Of a stretch of 64,000 nucleotides of DNA, positions 1 through 13,309 are shown piece after piece. Source of the DNA: Effrenium voratum (lineage: Eukaryota > Sar > Dinophyceae > Suessiales > Symbiodiniaceae); contig CAUJNA010002146.1 of NCBI GenBank assembly GCA_963377175.1, positions 646,001 to 710,000 of the forward strand, read 5' to 3'. The translations under genes were made by a program, and so were the position numbers. Below the pieces are notes generated by a model. That model had not been told where the DNA came from, searched no databases, and saw only the letters and a list, made by a program, of their open reading frames with translations. Position 1 is the stretch's first letter. Each line of letters starts with the position of its first letter.

Positions 1-627
1 ATGGCGTGAACCCCAGGGTCTGCACTGGTTGAATTGAATTTACGCATATAGCTACTTTGTTAACAAAAAACAAACTTTAGACACAACAAGAAGCATACCA
101 TCGTATCATAAAAACCAGCCACAGAACAGTTGTTTCGGGCCATTGCCAAAGCACCCAGACCCAGCCAAACAATACGGTGTTCTCCTGTAGAGTTTGTTCG
201 GAGAGGCGCGTGACTGGTGACGAACAAGGAACCAACTTGAAGGACGTCGCCTTGGCGAGCCGAAGATTCGTATCGGCTCCCGGACAACTTAGGGCTGATA
301 CCCGCTATGGGCACTGCATAAAAGGACATGTTGGAAGGCTGCAATTTGTGCAGCTCCAAAATCTGAAAGACATAAAATGTTCGAAGGACCTGAGGTGTTC
401 GCTTGTTCTGCCGCGAACGAAACCGGGTTATTGGTTCGAGTTTCCGATTAGGTTGGCATCAACCCATCGAACATTTCTATCCCAAGCCCATGGATTATCT
501 GCAAAAGCCCCGAATCGATCTCACAAACCAAGCCGTTCGGGTTGTAAAAGGGTGGAGCCCCTTCCCTTTGCCAAAAACGAAGCGCTCGACTTCCGGATGG
601 AAACGCTCGTGCCCGGGCCCAACCTTT

Positions 628-730
628 TCCAAGGTACGTAGCGGCGCGGCCAACGGGACAGTCGTGGAGGTGGAGGTGGTGGTTGTGGTCATGGTGATGG
701 TCGTCTCTGTGGAGGTACTCGTGCGACTGC
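628..730 (-). CDS. Exon: Thr/Ser-rich linker of the G8 gene (furthest downstream exon seen)
   Basis: On the minus strand, AG|G at 731-732 opens a frame reading STSTETTITMTTTTTSTSTT and then VPLAAPL. The start phase (1) matches the end of the exon at 870, so the two join in frame. Such Thr/Ser runs are typical of heavily O-glycosylated stalks in secreted or surface proteins. The 3' end is uncertain: several GC or GA donors are possible around 628-645. No stop codon that could end the gene was identified, so the gene may run off the window. Confidence 0.5.
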
Positions 731-869
731 CTGTAAAGAGGCCCTCTGAAAGGAATGACTTCCAAGCCCTGTGCAGGGCGCTATGCCTGTTTCACAGATG
801 CACATTGCTCCAAATACTTGTTTCAGGATCGTGCTCCAAACCACGTGCCAAAGGCCCCTCAAAAGCCGC

Positions 870-998
870 CTAAGTAGGAGGTGGTGGTCGTTGTGGAACT
901 CCGCGATGTGGTGGTCTGAGAGGTGCTGGAGGTCGTGATGGTACTGCTCACCGTGGAGGATGAGGATGTGGTGGTCATCGTCGTGGCTCGGATCGCAA
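870..998 (-). CDS. Exon: Thr/Ser-rich linker of the G8 gene
   Basis: The minus-strand frame reads TTMTTTSSSSTVSSTITTSS and continues with further Thr and Ser. The other frames give Val- or His-rich nonsense. A GC donor (TTAG|GC) at 869-870 gives phase 1, which matches the acceptor at 730. The upstream acceptor is not resolved; CCGAG|CC near 997 is the only AG close by. Confidence 0.5.
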
Positions 999-1009
999 GG
1001 AGGGTCAAT

Positions 1010-1120
1010 ACTTTTTAGGGGAACTCCTTTTTGAGAAAATAGATGGCCCTGGTAGTTGATTGAACCACCAGGTAAACCAGGGCCCTCTATTTTTCAACCA
1101 AATCAACCAAAAGGACACCT
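1010..1120. repeat. Family G inverted-repeat element, copy 1
   Basis: An imperfect hairpin with AGATGGCCCTGGT near the left and ACCAGGGCCCTCTAT near the right. It is followed by AAAGGACACC. It shares its arms and its end with the copy at 41,243-41,342. Confidence 0.6.
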
Positions 1121-2658
1121 ATGGGGGAACCCTTTTGGTTGGAAACACGGGGAACCAATTTCAATAACAACTCATGGGCGTGTCCCTTGTCCGCTTTTTA
1201 GGGAAGCCCCTTTTCCGTCACCTTCCAAGATGATCCACGGGTTGTACCTGAAGTGCCCTTCCATGTTGCAGCCCTTGGAACGTCCTGAGGTACTTTGCCG
1301 GGGAAAGCTTCCCTGATTTTAATGGGGAACCCTTCGGTGGACATCAGGGGATTCATGTCCACCACTTTGACCCAATGCACAACTTCGGGGCCCTGTGCCG
1401 AACCCCGACCCCTCCCTCAAAAACAGTCCCACTTTCCAGGAGATAATCGGACCCTTAGGGCCACATCCGAATCGATGCGCAAATCCACATGAACTGCCCT
1501 CAGTGACTCGAGGCAGCTGTTCAACATCTCTCTTTGACGCACAGCGACCTCGTTTTCATGTCCAAAACCCAGAGCCTTGTTTCGTGGGAAGTTCCCCTAG
1601 ATGTTTACATCCCAGAGCCACGTTGGATGTTGTCTTTTAAAGTAGTAGGTTCCTGCCCAACCAGAACTACTTGTCGATTTGAAGCGGATTGCTTGGCTTT
1701 ACAGCCCAGTGTCCCACAACCATGCGTGGGAACTTGTGGCAAATGTGGAGATCGAATAGAACCAAAGCATTCAAAAGCTCAAAGCCTACCACCTACTAAA
1801 ACAACAACAACAACAACTTGTTCCATGGTAAATAGATCCTCTATGCAGGGGCTGACATCATTTGACAGCATACGGTGGTGTACTCTCAGGGTCCGATCGG
1901 GGTCGCAAAAGCAGAAATCCAAAACCATGCTGCACCCCTTCTAATGGGGTCTCATTTGAGATCCGATCGGACCCACAACCCAAACGGTTCGAAGAGTTCA
2001 GTTGGAAGCCCGGGGTGCTTCAGTTGCAAACCGAGTCGAGGTGTTTGGATGCCGGAAAACCCCACCTCAAGAAGGAGTTCTCCCATTCCGGTTTCAGCGT
2101 TTGATCCCTGGCTTTCGTTCAAACTTGGCCTTGATCGAGGTCCCAAGATGCATATTTTCGGGCTTCTCCCAAGGCCCACTTCTGAATTTTGATGTAACGA
2201 GTTGAACGTGCCACTCAGCCAAGTTCGATAGTGGGATCTTCCTGCAAGCCTTCGAAATTCGGCTGATGGACAATTCTTGGAACCCCACTTTTCAGGGTAA
2301 GAGGTAGCAAAGACTTGAAGGCAGCAAAGCAAGACTCGAATCTGGCATTTCTTTTCAAACTGCATAGCAAACTCCCAAGTCTGGATCAACTCTGTCGGAA
2401 CGTGCCCCTGATACCCCTGGCATCCTTGCGTATGGCTTTATGTATCTTTGACGTACCCACTTTGTCTTGTTGTGGTTGCTTTTGCAGCGGCTTCATTGTC
2501 GCCGCCCATTGTGTCCCCCAACAAGAGTTGATTTTCCAGCACCCTCCAATGACAGCTGCTTCATGTCCAAAACTTAAACTAACCAAACAGCAAGGTTGTT
2601 CAATTTCATTCCCTTGACAACAGTTCATGAGAGCCCCCAGCCCGCGGACGCATCAGGC

Positions 2659-2798
2659 CAAGGGTCTGCTGGTGTTTGTGGCCGTCGTGCTGGTGGAAGT
2701 CGTCACTGTGCTGGTGGTGGTGGTGATGTTGGTTTCGTTCTCGGCCGATTTCGTGGGGTTGATGGACTTGGGTGGATCTCCCTTTTTGGTTGCCAAAC
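2659..2798 (-). CDS. Exon: Thr/Ser-rich linker of the G8 gene
   Basis: AG|G at 2799-2800 opens a 140-base exon. It begins LATKKGDPPKSINPTKSAEN and runs into NITTTTSTVTTSTSTTATNT. Its start phase 1 fits the GT donor of the exon ending at 4607. A GC donor (TTG|GC) at 2657-2658 is the best 3' end, but an earlier CA|GC would fit the phase of the next exon better. NET and NIT are potential N-glycosylation sites. Confidence 0.6.
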
Positions 2799-4440
2799 CT
2801 CAGGTGAGGAGACAAGGACCTTTGGGGTGCAAACGGCCCACCCGGGTACCGGAGGTCGCCTCGATTCATTTAATGACTGTTGATTTCATTTGGAGGTAGC
2901 CAAAGCCTCCGATCCGACAATCCGACATTTCCCATTTCGACCTCACCCTGAATGAAACTCACTGGCCCAACTGGCCCAGAAGGTGACCACTAAAAGGGAA
3001 GAAAAAAAGAACCCTGACCGAGGGAACCAGCCTTTACCCAAACGGAAACCGGGTGTGCTATGGCTATAGTCGGCTGGATCTCTGGTTGCATTTTCAGCAA
3101 AAAGCGGGCTTCAGCTCCCCTATTGGCTCTGGGCCAAACATGCGACCGGATCGATTCGCCGCGGATCTGATTCGTTGGTGTCGTTGGTGTCATTGTCGTC
3201 CATCAACTCGAAAGTTGTGGTGGACGACGTGGTGCCTCGTCGACCATGCTTTCTCCAACGAAATCAAATGACTAGGGATCCATGGTACATATCAACATTG
3301 GATCCATTCTGGAGGCCAAATGTTGGTGTTATATATATATATATATTTATAATATAGCAATGTAGTGTTTGACATCCTTTGGCACTTTGAAGGTAGCCAG
3401 CGGTCACAACACATGCCCGGACTCACCCTTGTGGGGCCCTATGCCGACTCCCGGCGCAAGGAGCCCCCACGAAACGGGCCCATTTTAGAGACACACACAC
3501 CTTGGCGACATCCGAGAACAAAAAAGAAAGAAACGCTTCATCTCTCAGGAATCCAAACAAAAAAGGTGGTGGGGGGGGGGTTCTTGCTATGGGTTCCTGC
3601 TTAATGCGGACAGGGTGAAACTAGCTGGTATCAAAATCAGGTCCAGGACCCAAAACGGCTCGGCAAGAGCTCGCGGGTGCGTTTCGCCCAACGCAAAACT
3701 CGTCAAGCCTGGAAGTCCCAATGCCCCAGCCCAAGCATCAGCAAGAACCCTCTCCAATGGAAGGTTTTGGTTGCCTCAAACTAGGGCGCTCAGGGCAGCG
3801 CTGGTCAGGTTTGCTAGGATCAACCCGGAACTTGAAAAGAGCTCGAGAGCTGCTTTCCGCGGAAAGCCGGGCTCAACATAAGAAGTCAAAACGGGTCCCG
3901 GCCCCATCCGGGATGGCGGGCCAAAATCAAGCCCTCCAGTTGTTTCCGCATAATAGATTCCCTGAAAAGCCAACAGGCAACAGGGGAAAAAGCATGTATG
4001 AGCAAATGGAAGAAAACCAACAATGGATGGGGTCTCTGCCTTTTGGCACACAGCGCGCCCAACAAACACAGCCAGCAAAGCCAACTTAATGAGAAACAGG
4101 CCCCAAAAAGGCTCGCTTGTCTCAAAAAAGGGCCTGGCAAACGAGGTTGGCTGGTTCCTTTTACAAATCTAGGGATACCTTCCTCATTCTTTCCAGGGAT
4201 CCTTCTTTATACAAACTTCCGGAAACCCAGGGAAAACGGCTGGTGCTTGAAGAGACCGATGGTTGAAAAGAATGGGGTCGATCAACCCCGAACCCTCGAC
4301 CGAAAAAAAGGAAGGAACAAAAACACAACTTTACTTGCTACTGAGAAATCCAGGAGCTCACCTCGGCTTTTTTGTGGTGCTTTGGAAAGGCGCTGTTTTG
4401 GGAAATGTGGTCCCGCGCGGCTTGAAGCAAGACTGAAAAA

Positions 4441-4560
4441 GTCATGCAAACAAACAAACAAACAAACAAACAAACAATCAAACAATCAACCAATCAATCA
4501 ATCAATCAAACAAACAAACAAGCAAACAAACAAGCAAACAAGCAAACACACACACACACG
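4441..4560. repeat. CAAA/CAAT tetranucleotide microsatellite
   Basis: A long run of CAAA units changes to CAAT units, then back to CAAA/CAAG, and ends in a CA dinucleotide run. It lies in an intron just downstream (minus strand) of the 4.6-4.7 kb exon. Confidence 0.9.
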
Positions 4561-4606
4561 CAAAGAAAACAACACAAGACAACAACACCGATGAATACTC
4601 AGCAAC

Positions 4607-4744
4607 CAAGCGAGCGACTCTGCGTGGTAGTGCTGGTGATGCTCGAGGTGGATGTGAAGGTTGTGGATGAGGTCAGTGTCACAGTGGACGTCAAGGTCCG
4701 GGTTGTTGTGAAAAGTATTTCCGGCGCCCAAAGCGCATAGCCAC
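4607..4744 (-). CDS. Exon: start of the Thr/Ser-rich region of the G8 gene
   Basis: AG|G at 4745-4746 opens a 138-base exon. It reads YALWAPEILFTTTRTLTSTV and then more Thr/Ser. It ends at a GT donor (CTTG|GT) in phase 1, matching the exon at 2798. The acceptor lies at the end of a family D repeat arm (minus TGATTGTGACTCAG|G), so the repeat supplies the 3' splice site. Confidence 0.6.
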
Positions 4745-7700
4745 CTGAGTCACAATCAAAACCTGGCAATTACGCAGGGAGTCCATCCAAAACTCATTGC
4801 CCACCGCCTGGGAATAGATTCACCTTGTGGAACCTTGATAACGAATATACCAAATGGGGAACAACTTAAGGTAAAAAAGTCGGCTTTGGACAAGTTAACT
4901 ACCATATGTATAAAGAACTCAAAGGGCGGCGACACCTCAATGATGGAGCAAGGCCCACTTGTAAGGAGCAAGGCCCACTTGTAAACGGCATGCCACCCCC
5001 TGCCATACATTTGGGGGGTTGGGATGGAACATAACAGGGTTGTGGGGATTTTGCACTGTGATACAACTGGGAAATTTGCCTTCCCGATATTTCTTGCTTC
5101 ACTTGAAGGGGGATCTTTGATATCACAGAAGTGCACACAAACCCACAATTCCGAGCATATTCTCAAATGCTCCCAAGTAGGTCTGACAAAAGCGGCGCGA
5201 AGTTTTCCTGAAAGAGGGAGCCTCCGTGTGGCTGAGGGTGCGCGTGGGATTTACCTCATCAGAACATGGAAGCTTCCGGGACCCCTTAAGAGGAAACTCC
5301 CTGCCCTTTCGAGCTTCGGGCGTCCATGTTCGCCTAAGGGTACCTCACTGCTTCACTGTGCCCTCTTTTCAGGTGGACGTTTCGGGGCCTTGTCAAGAGG
5401 ATAGTCTGCCTTGCCTCCCTCTCACACGATTTTAGTGAGAGGTAGCACCAGCAAAGAGATTCGGACGCGGAATCTGTGTTGGGCAACGTGCATGTATTGA
5501 TGAACATGTCTCAAAATGAGGCGACCCCAAAATGGTGTCCCCATTTGATTTCCGCCGTTTTGCTGCAAGTCCCCTCCAAAGTAAACACCATCCCTGGAAA
5601 CCATAAAAGGACGGTGGATCTCTTTTGGATCGCAAAGGGATAACAGGGCCTCAAGCAAATGGAAGTAAAAGGGCAAACTGACGAAACTGAACATTTTGCT
5701 GCACAGGAGCCTCGGTCAAGCCAGTCGTAATAGGGCTCGAAGCAGGAGCCACTGACACCAATCGCCTGCACATACATGCGTGTCCTTGTTTTTTGCGGGA
5801 ACCCCCCTGTTGGTTGGATTTAAAGGCAAACCGAAAGGAACATCACCGTTCTAGGGGTTCCCCGATTTTGAGACAAACCCATATAACATGTCTTCACAAA
5901 TTACGAAACTAGGCAAACCTGGTCTTAACCAGGATCCCTCAGTAGAGTAAAAGGCGTTGAGGGGTGAGCTTGCTTTACCCCAAGGTGAGCTCACCATGAT
6001 TCCTGCAAATAGTGGACTGTTGCAGCTGACCCTATACAGCCATGCTGATTCATGTTGAATGGAGTTCAAGTGGACCCTACCCATTTACAGGCGTAACTTG
6101 TTGATTCTCACTACAATTGGCGTCTCTTCTTTTGGAGGGAACCCCCCTTTTGCCTGGGTTCAAAGGGACACCTAGACCGACATCGCCGTTTCAGGGGTTC
6201 CAAACCTTGTGTTGTTCTGCCCAAGTTTAACTCACTTCCTGAGTGGGTGGGCCAACACAAAAACTTGTTATTTACCACCAAAATGGGCTTTGCGATAAGT
6301 GACTAAAGTCCATGAACTCAGGAAGTGGGAATCAGAAGCTTCTCGTGGTTTCATAGGGTCGGGGGGTTGCATTGGAGGGTCATGACCCTTAGGGTCCCTA
6401 CTTCTGAAAGTGGAACTCTTCTGCCCCAACGCTCCGAAATGACGAAAAAAACCGTCTCCCGGTCTCCTCGAACTGCCTCACTGGCGTCTGACGATACCTC
6501 TGTGCGCTAAGCGACGAGTTTGAGCCTCTGGACGTCCAAAAGCTCAGACGAGTTAGGACCCCTTACTCCAAATACTGGCATGTGTTCAGGGTATACTGGT
6601 CTAGAAAACGGATTTTGCCTGTTCTTCCCCCTGTTGGATTTATTTTGTAGTCATCTTTGCACTCCTTGCATATCCTGCCGGGGGTGGACACCAAGAGGCT
6701 TAGGAATCCAACATCTGGCCATGTTTTGGACCCGTTGTTTAACTGTCGCTTGCGAAAGCGCCGGTGGCCAATCCATGTAAAGAAGCAAGCTTTACAAATG
6801 TGTAATCGCCAAATGCCATGTTTGGAAGGTGATGTTGACCACCTGATCACAGGAGGGCATGTAATATATATATATATATATACATATGTCTATATATGCA
6901 AATTCGGTCAAAGGCGTGTATTTGGCGTAGGGGGTGGTTGCAGGCGAATGTTTGGCTTGCTCAACTTAACGTGAAAACCCCTCATGGCAGTGTTAGGAGG
7001 TGTTTCCCCGCAAAACATCCACTCAAAGCCTGAGGAAAACCATCCGCCTCAAAACAAATCGAACCGAGGGCACAAGTCTGCGGCGTTGGTTGCTTTGGAC
7101 GCGGGAAGCCAACCCGCCAGTGCAACGAGCATGTCCACTCCGATGCAAACACTATAAGGGTCGTTTTAATAGAAAACTTAGAAGGGCCCAGAATTAAAAA
7201 CAAAGAGGGGGGATCCCCAAAAAAACAGTCGGGACTCTTAGGATGGTATATTTGTATAACTAGTTTTTTGCACGGTAAATACCGGATCATTGGCGGACAT
7301 CTTTTCCCATCAAGCTTTTAAAAGTTGAGGGCATGAGGGTTTCAACCCCCTGAGTTTCTGGGGACTTCTGCCCGGGGGAGAACCATGGTGGCAAAACAAG
7401 CTGTTGCCCTTAACGTCCCCGGTTCGTCGATGGATTTGCCGCTAAACATGGCATCAACCCGTAAACTTAGCCCCGTGCGTCCTTTTCTTAGTCCCCCTTC
7501 AATTGAATTGGTGGATTGATTGGTGGAGATTTGAAGTCCGGAATTTGGAGATACATGGGAAACCACCCCTTCCTCCAAACCATCCAAACCCCCAGGGAAG
7601 CTGAAATCAGGGTGGAGGGGCATAGGTGGCAAAACCAGCGCCTCTCGCGGGATTCAGTTCCCCCAGACAATGGTTGGGTTCATATCAACCATCTACCCAA

Positions 7701-8230
7701 AGAGTTGATCCAAATTGGATCCTCGCCATCCGTGCAATGGGAATCGGTTTTAACATAGGCTCTTGAAGGTTGAAACTTGTAGATCCAACCACTAAACAAA
7801 AACACCAAACGAAAACACCAAACGGTCCTTGAAAGCTTGAAGTTGGAAGTTGGTTTGGTCAGGGAACCCGAACCCATTGCTTTTAAGGGACCCAGAGAGA
7901 AACAGATCATTTAAAACTGGGAACCTCAAAAAACTACTAACCCCTCAGTTATAGAAACCCAGGCATGAACGGTTATTATTCTGGGGCCACTGAAAATAGA
8001 TTAAACCATCCCCTATGCTTCCCTTTTTCGGGAATCGTTGCTTCATAATTACTGAGCACCAGCACGCCAAAGACGGGAAAACCTCACAAAGGCCCCGGAT
8101 CACCTCCACACTCCAAACCACCAATTAGAGGGAAGCTGAGTTCAGGGTAGACTTCTCACTTGCTGAGTTCATGAACTTCATGAACTTTAAGCTTTTTGGG
8201 GTTGGACCAATTCAGTGGTAAATAAACAAC
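4745..8230. other. Intron-like stretch without supported exons
   Basis: The stretch holds a solo family D arm (4746-4765), a 20-base tandem duplication of GGAGCAAGGCCCACTTGTAA (4945-4985) and TA microsatellites near 6862-6898. No frame looked coding on either strand. Confidence 0.5.
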
Positions 8231-8349
8231 CGAGTCGATCCGCGCGCTGTGCCGCCGAGGCCGCGTGAAGTGGAAGCCGACCCACTCGGATTTGGTCATC
8301 ACCCCAGGCGCGCCGTAGCTCACGCGCAGGCGCTGCCAGTCCAAATGGC
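8231..8349 (-). CDS. Exon of the long minus-strand gene
   Basis: A GC-rich island. AG|G at 8350-8351 (phase 1, matching the donor at 10,068) opens HLDWQRLRVSYGAPGV, followed by KSEWVGFHFTRPRRHSARID. It ends at TCG|GT. The fold is not recognised. Membership of the G8 gene rests on strand, spacing and phase. Confidence 0.55.
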
Positions 8350-10067
8350 CTCAAAAACTCCACCCCGAGTCAAGTCGCCAAATTCAGCGAGGTGTTTTTA
8401 CTGGAATCATCAGAGCTACCCTGTAAAGAATATGGATTGGTTGTGAGACCCTCCAAAATGGTACTGGTTTGGAGGGACCTTGAACTGGTTGGGGTTCTCC
8501 ATGGGTCCGAATCGAAGGGAGTCTGGATCGTTAGGCTTGGGAACCGTTTGATGTTCCCATGACTTGACCCGTCAAACAAGACTGGATGTTCCGACTATGT
8601 TCCAGAGTCTACCCTAAAATGTAAATCATGCTTGGAGACCCCAGATAAGAGCAACAACAACAGCTCGGCGGTTTAGGGTTAACCATTTCTCCCAGTAGGT
8701 GCTGAAACATGAAGCAGACCAAAAGCACGGCGGGGTTCCCATAGTTCTACCAGACCAATCCAACTAGCTGCAGTTGTTAGGTTCACTTGGGAGTCTGACG
8801 TGTAGGATGGGCCCAAACTCCGCAAGAGACATGCTCGAGCTCGGGATTGTGCTTCCATGGACTCCCAAGCGCTACAAGATGGTCCGCAGATCGCTATCTG
8901 TGCTCAAAGTGACACTCAGATGTTGGACCTCCCTTTTGTTGAGCATCGATCTTATCTGAGCTGTGGAATAGATTTATTGGATGTTGCCGTCCCAACGGGG
9001 GCATATTTCCCGATGTAAGTAGGGAGGGAGGGAGCGAGGGAGGGGAGGGTACTTGCTTAAGAGGATCCCTGGCTCATTGCCTAAACCATTGTTTCCCTGC
9101 TGAGAACCAGCCAGTTGTGGCTGTTGGAAGGTGGGCTCCCCAAATACATTGGTCAACCCAAACGTGCATGAGGCAGGTTGGAGGGGCTCAAAAGGACACT
9201 GAGCAAGTGGCCTACGTATGCCCCGTTTGAACTGGACCCCGCAACATGTTGGCGTTGCCATTGTTCCGCTTTGAAACCGCCACAAAAAGGATGCCCTCAG
9301 AAAAGACAGTCCCATATTGACCCCTCTTTGAGGGGAGACCCGACTCTGGCAATCGGGGTTCAGAGCCTGATTGCCACCGCGGCGCTGTCGGCTTTCAGCC
9401 TCAGTTGGAGGCCCCAGACGATTTGTTGGTCAAAGAATCGTTTATGTTCTTTCATGGGCACCATTTTTAGGTTGAAGAGAAACCAAACGGAGAAACCATC
9501 ATCTTGTTTGGGGGTTCCCTATTTTGACACCGCATCTAACTCACGCAAGTTGGAATCTGTTCTTTTTCGGTGCGGAGGTCTTCCCTTTAGACATCAAAAC
9601 GTGATGCTTCGTCGGGTGAGGTGAGCTTTGCACGTGCCCTTTGCCCTCACGAGTTCGCGCTGGCGCCCTTGGGATCAACCGACCGAACATCAGCAGGAGG
9701 GACATGCAGGGTCGTGTCAGGAGTATTTGTTTGATATGACTCAAAGCCGAGGCGACCAAAAGTGGCTGGCTGTCCAAATATGTCCCTTGATCCATATTCG
9801 AGGTCAACCTGACCTAGGCTCACCACCCCCTCCGCACCCTCCTTTCTGGCCAAATACAACAAAATCTCAAGCCAGATTGGCGTACTGTTGGTTTCCCTTA
9901 ATCCATCCCCAAAAAGTGTATCCTCCAAAAAGACTCCCCCCCCAAAAAAACAAACAAACAAAAACAACGACAACAAAAACCAAACAACTTGTTTGGCTTC
10001 CCTTTAAACCAACCCAAAAGACGGGCCCGGACAAAACAAAAAAGAGAAGAAACAAAAGCCACATCGC

Positions 10068-10179
10068 CGGGCCGCGTGTACCAGAAGGGCAGCATGCGCC
10101 ACTCCACCGGCGTGGGCCCTGTCTCCGCCCAGCGCCGCAAAGGCCAAACGAAGTCCTCCCGCTGAACCGCGCCCACCAC
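10068..10179 (-). CDS. Exon of the long minus-strand gene
   Basis: AG|G at 10,180-10,181 opens a phase-0 frame: VVGAVQREDFVWPLRRWAET, then PVEWRMLPFWYTRPG. It ends at a GC donor (CCCG|GC) in phase 1. Both junctions fit the neighbouring exons at 11,803 and 8,349. The fold is not recognised. Confidence 0.6.
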
Positions 10180-11551
10180 CTCGCATCGACTCGAGTGAAG
10201 AATTTGTCTTTCCTATGCGGACAATCTATGGAGGAAATCTATATATATATATATGGTCCCCCCCACACACCCCACCTTTCTACTGTTTGTACAAAAGGGA
10301 TTTATTAGGGGTGGGGGGGGGAGCATAAAGAAAAGAAAACACAGATCCACACATTCACCCTCAAAATGGGTCAAATGTCAATATTCATGTTTCCACACAT
10401 TCACCTACGTGGATTGTCTGGTCTAGGGTTCAACAGATTCCCATTCACAAAATGGCCAGGACCCAAATTGGATGATGCACGCTGTTTAGGTAAACAGTGA
10501 ATATATGAACCCAACCATTGCTGTAAAAGGTGGTTACTAGATCCCAGGGTGATTGTATTGAGGCTCGATGCCCATTTGCGTGTGCTTCTTGAGCTTGGCA
10601 CGCTTGGGACGTTTAATATCAAGCCACAGGAAAACCATTTCCCCCATTTGTCGCATCCCCATTTTGGGGCTTATAGTTAAATTCGTATGGGTGCGATCGA
10701 TTGGTAGGGAATGATGGAACTGCACTATCCCTCGTGGTTTCCTTTGAGGGAATCCACCGGGTTTGCTCCCAAAACTTCTGTAGTGTCTAGAGAACCGCGC
10801 ACCTCGTATGAGCACCCAAGAACCCCCTCCTCCAACCCCACATTCGCTGGGCTCCGGGACACTTACTTTTGGTCAATACCATTTTATATAGTGGCAAACA
10901 GAAAAAATAAACTACTCACAGTACGTTATTTTGGCTCTGCATATATTGAAAGGCCCCGTTTCCCATGCTAAATACATCACCTTCTCTAGTGCGGTGACAT
11001 CATTTGACATCAAAGAACTTACCACTGTCAGGGACTTTCGTTGGCCTGTGCTGTTTTTGCTAAATATGAATCGTCATAGCGAGTAGGTGAACATGGTTGT
11101 AGAGGGACAAACCCCAGTCACTGAAATCCACGGTTCTATCCTGCCAACACTAGTGGCTAATAGTCATAGGCAATGGCCCCTTTTCTATGGCTTTGAATAA
11201 GAATTATCTTGGCCCAGATCTGGAGTAATCAGATTCGATTGATGATGTCTCATATTCAGACTAAATTGTCAAAATATAACAGGGTGTCGAAGGAGACCAC
11301 GGAAATGGCAATTGCCCCCTAGGCCAAAAAAACATGTTTGTATCTGAGTGGTAAATTATTCCTTTTCGCAAAAAAGTGGAAGATCCATCCTAATAGCATT
11401 CCCCCGTGAATCCTCCCTAAGATGTCAAGGATGAGAACCCCAGTCCCATGGTTGTCAGGAGCCCCCAAAAAAAAGAGGGCCCCCAAAAAGGGCACCCAAA
11501 CGCATCCTACCAGCCTGACGAGTTCGCCCTCGGAATTCAAAGAATGCCATT

Positions 11552-11687
11552 TGAGTCACAATCAAAACCCGGTATTAACATGGTCGACCCAAAACCATGA
11601 GAAGGACTAAGAAGGCGGATATCCGCAGCTACTTATGGTTGGGATTGTTTGCTAAGCTTCACCTACCCGGGCCTTGATAGTGACTCA
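11552..11687. repeat. Family D inverted-repeat element, copy 2
   Basis: The ends are TGAGTCACAATCAAAACC and GGCCTTGATAGTGACTCA, near-perfect inverted repeats about 136 bases apart. The interior (CAGCTACTTATGGTTGGGAT) is shared with the copies at 16.6 and 36.6 kb. Confidence 0.75.
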
Positions 11688-11698
11688 AGTGCCTTTTG

Positions 11699-11804
11699 GT
11701 GAACATCCCAATCCCGAGTGAAACATCCCAATCCCCACTAAAATGGACTAACATGGGTGGTGCACCTACCCCAAAATGGTACCCTTGGTTTTGACCCACA
11801 GCCA
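11699..11804. repeat. Family C introner-like element, copy 1
   Basis: The right end is GGTTTTGACCCACAGCCA. On the minus strand this starts with GCTGTGGGTC, directly after the exon end ATG at 11,803, so the element begins at a GC donor. The body matches copy 2 at 28.7 kb. Confidence 0.7.
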
Positions 11805-11935
11805 TCTGGGTTAGGAGCCGAAGGCTTCGCCGACGCGATCGAGGCGAATTCACAAGCTTCGCGGCTGTGAAGTGCCAGCCGTCCGTGTAGGGCACGTTGC
11901 CGGTGCCGAAGATGGACCACACCACCAGGTCCGTC
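11803..11935 (-). CDS. Exon of the long minus-strand gene
   Basis: AG|G at 11,936-11,937 opens TDLVVWSIFGTGNVPYTDGW, then HFTAAKL. The frame stays open to ATG|GC, where a family C element starts. The end phase 0 matches the next exon (10,179). The fold is not recognised. Confidence 0.6.
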
Positions 11936-11984
11936 CTAACGGGGTACGACTAGGAAGCGATGGATGAGGCCATGGATCGTATCT

Positions 11985-12075
11985 TTAGACATGTATATAC
12001 ATATATATGTATATGTATATGTATATATATATATATGTGTATATATATATATACATATATATATATGTCATATGT
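11985..12075. repeat. TA/GTATA-rich microsatellite with hairpin potential
   Basis: A dense run of ATATGTATAT-type units that is largely self-complementary. Similar TA runs occur at 3330-3348, 6862-6898, 10,238-10,256, 12,228-12,270 and 42,800-42,875. Confidence 0.85.
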
Positions 12076-13159
12076 ATATGGGCCACATCTGAGTATTCAT
12101 GCTTAATTGTTAAGTGTTGCTTCCATCTGTTTGGCTAACACATGCGACCCAACTGTTTAGAACATACAAGCTATGTAGTGTGCGACACCGTTTGGAAAAC
12201 ATGCGGGTTTGAAGATGTATGTGTGCACATATATGTATATATATATATATCAATATATATATATATAGATTTAACATTGTTCTATGCGTCCCTCATGTGT
12301 CTGCACATCGAGAAAAAAACACATAGTATGTACATGTATTTATGTACTTGTCTGTATACATGTATTGAGGATCCGTGTTTGAAGGCATATTTGCTTCCCT
12401 TGTGCAAGGTACTGTTCTGGTGTGGCCAAACCCAGCAGGGTTTAGTTTCCGTGGGTAGCTTGCTAGCTTCCCTAAGAGTCTTGGCCACTTAGAACCGATG
12501 GGCCGACGATCTGCTGTCCACCCATCAAATCGCAAGCCGAGCAAACAGGAGACAACGATTGGGTTGTGCCCATCACGCACAACAAAAACTAAGGCGCGGA
12601 GTTCTCCACGTGAAAGATGCCTGAAAAGGGCTTCTTTTCCCTTCTAAGCTTCGGCGAAGTGCTTGGGAAGCCCGCGTTGGGCGTTGAGGAACGCTTATCC
12701 CAAGAAGTAGGTGTGTTTTTGTGTGAGGCACCCTTCTCTTCAATCACTAGGAGATCCTCACTGGGGCCAATTTGCATCAGCGGCAGGCAATTTGTAATCG
12801 CGAATTGCGGCTGACGTGCATGCAACGACTGGGGAACGCACCGGGAATTGCAGGGGCTCAACAGTTGCGTTCCATGGAGAACGCCGCTTTTGGAGGCTCG
12901 AAAAAAGCCGCAAGGGGCTCGGAAACCCTGAATTTACCGCAGCTTGGGGGCCGGCTCTTTGTTGGGTCCAAGCCTGGAAAAGTGTTTCTCCGGCCCATCC
13001 CCCACATCCAGGGCTGAATCCAGTGAAGGGTCCCCACCAGCTCCGCCGGCTGCACTCCTGGCAGGTCCGAACTGGTGCAAGGTTGAATCCTCCCCCCTTC
13101 CTTTGGGGCTAAGCCTAGCCCTTGAGTTCCCAGAATTGACTTTCCTAGTAGCCCCCCCC

Positions 13160-13225
13160 GCCATCCACCACTTCCATCCCTCACCCATCCATCCTCCACC
13201 CATCCACTCATCCAGCCATCATTCA
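13160..13225. repeat. CCAT-rich microsatellite
   Basis: Degenerate CCATCCA and CCACCCAT units run together in an intron. Confidence 0.75.
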
Positions 13226-13309
13226 CCTCATCCGTCCGGGTTCCCAATACCCTCCAGGTCCTGATCCCTGCGAAGGGTTCCTGCTGATGCTTGGGGTACC
13301 GGCAAATGC

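Noticed and set aside
660..1005. Val-rich plus-strand frames (and similar ones at 2.7 and 4.7 kb)
   Set aside because: The complementary minus frames give Thr/Ser-rich protein with proper splice signals and matching phases; the Val and His runs are shadows.
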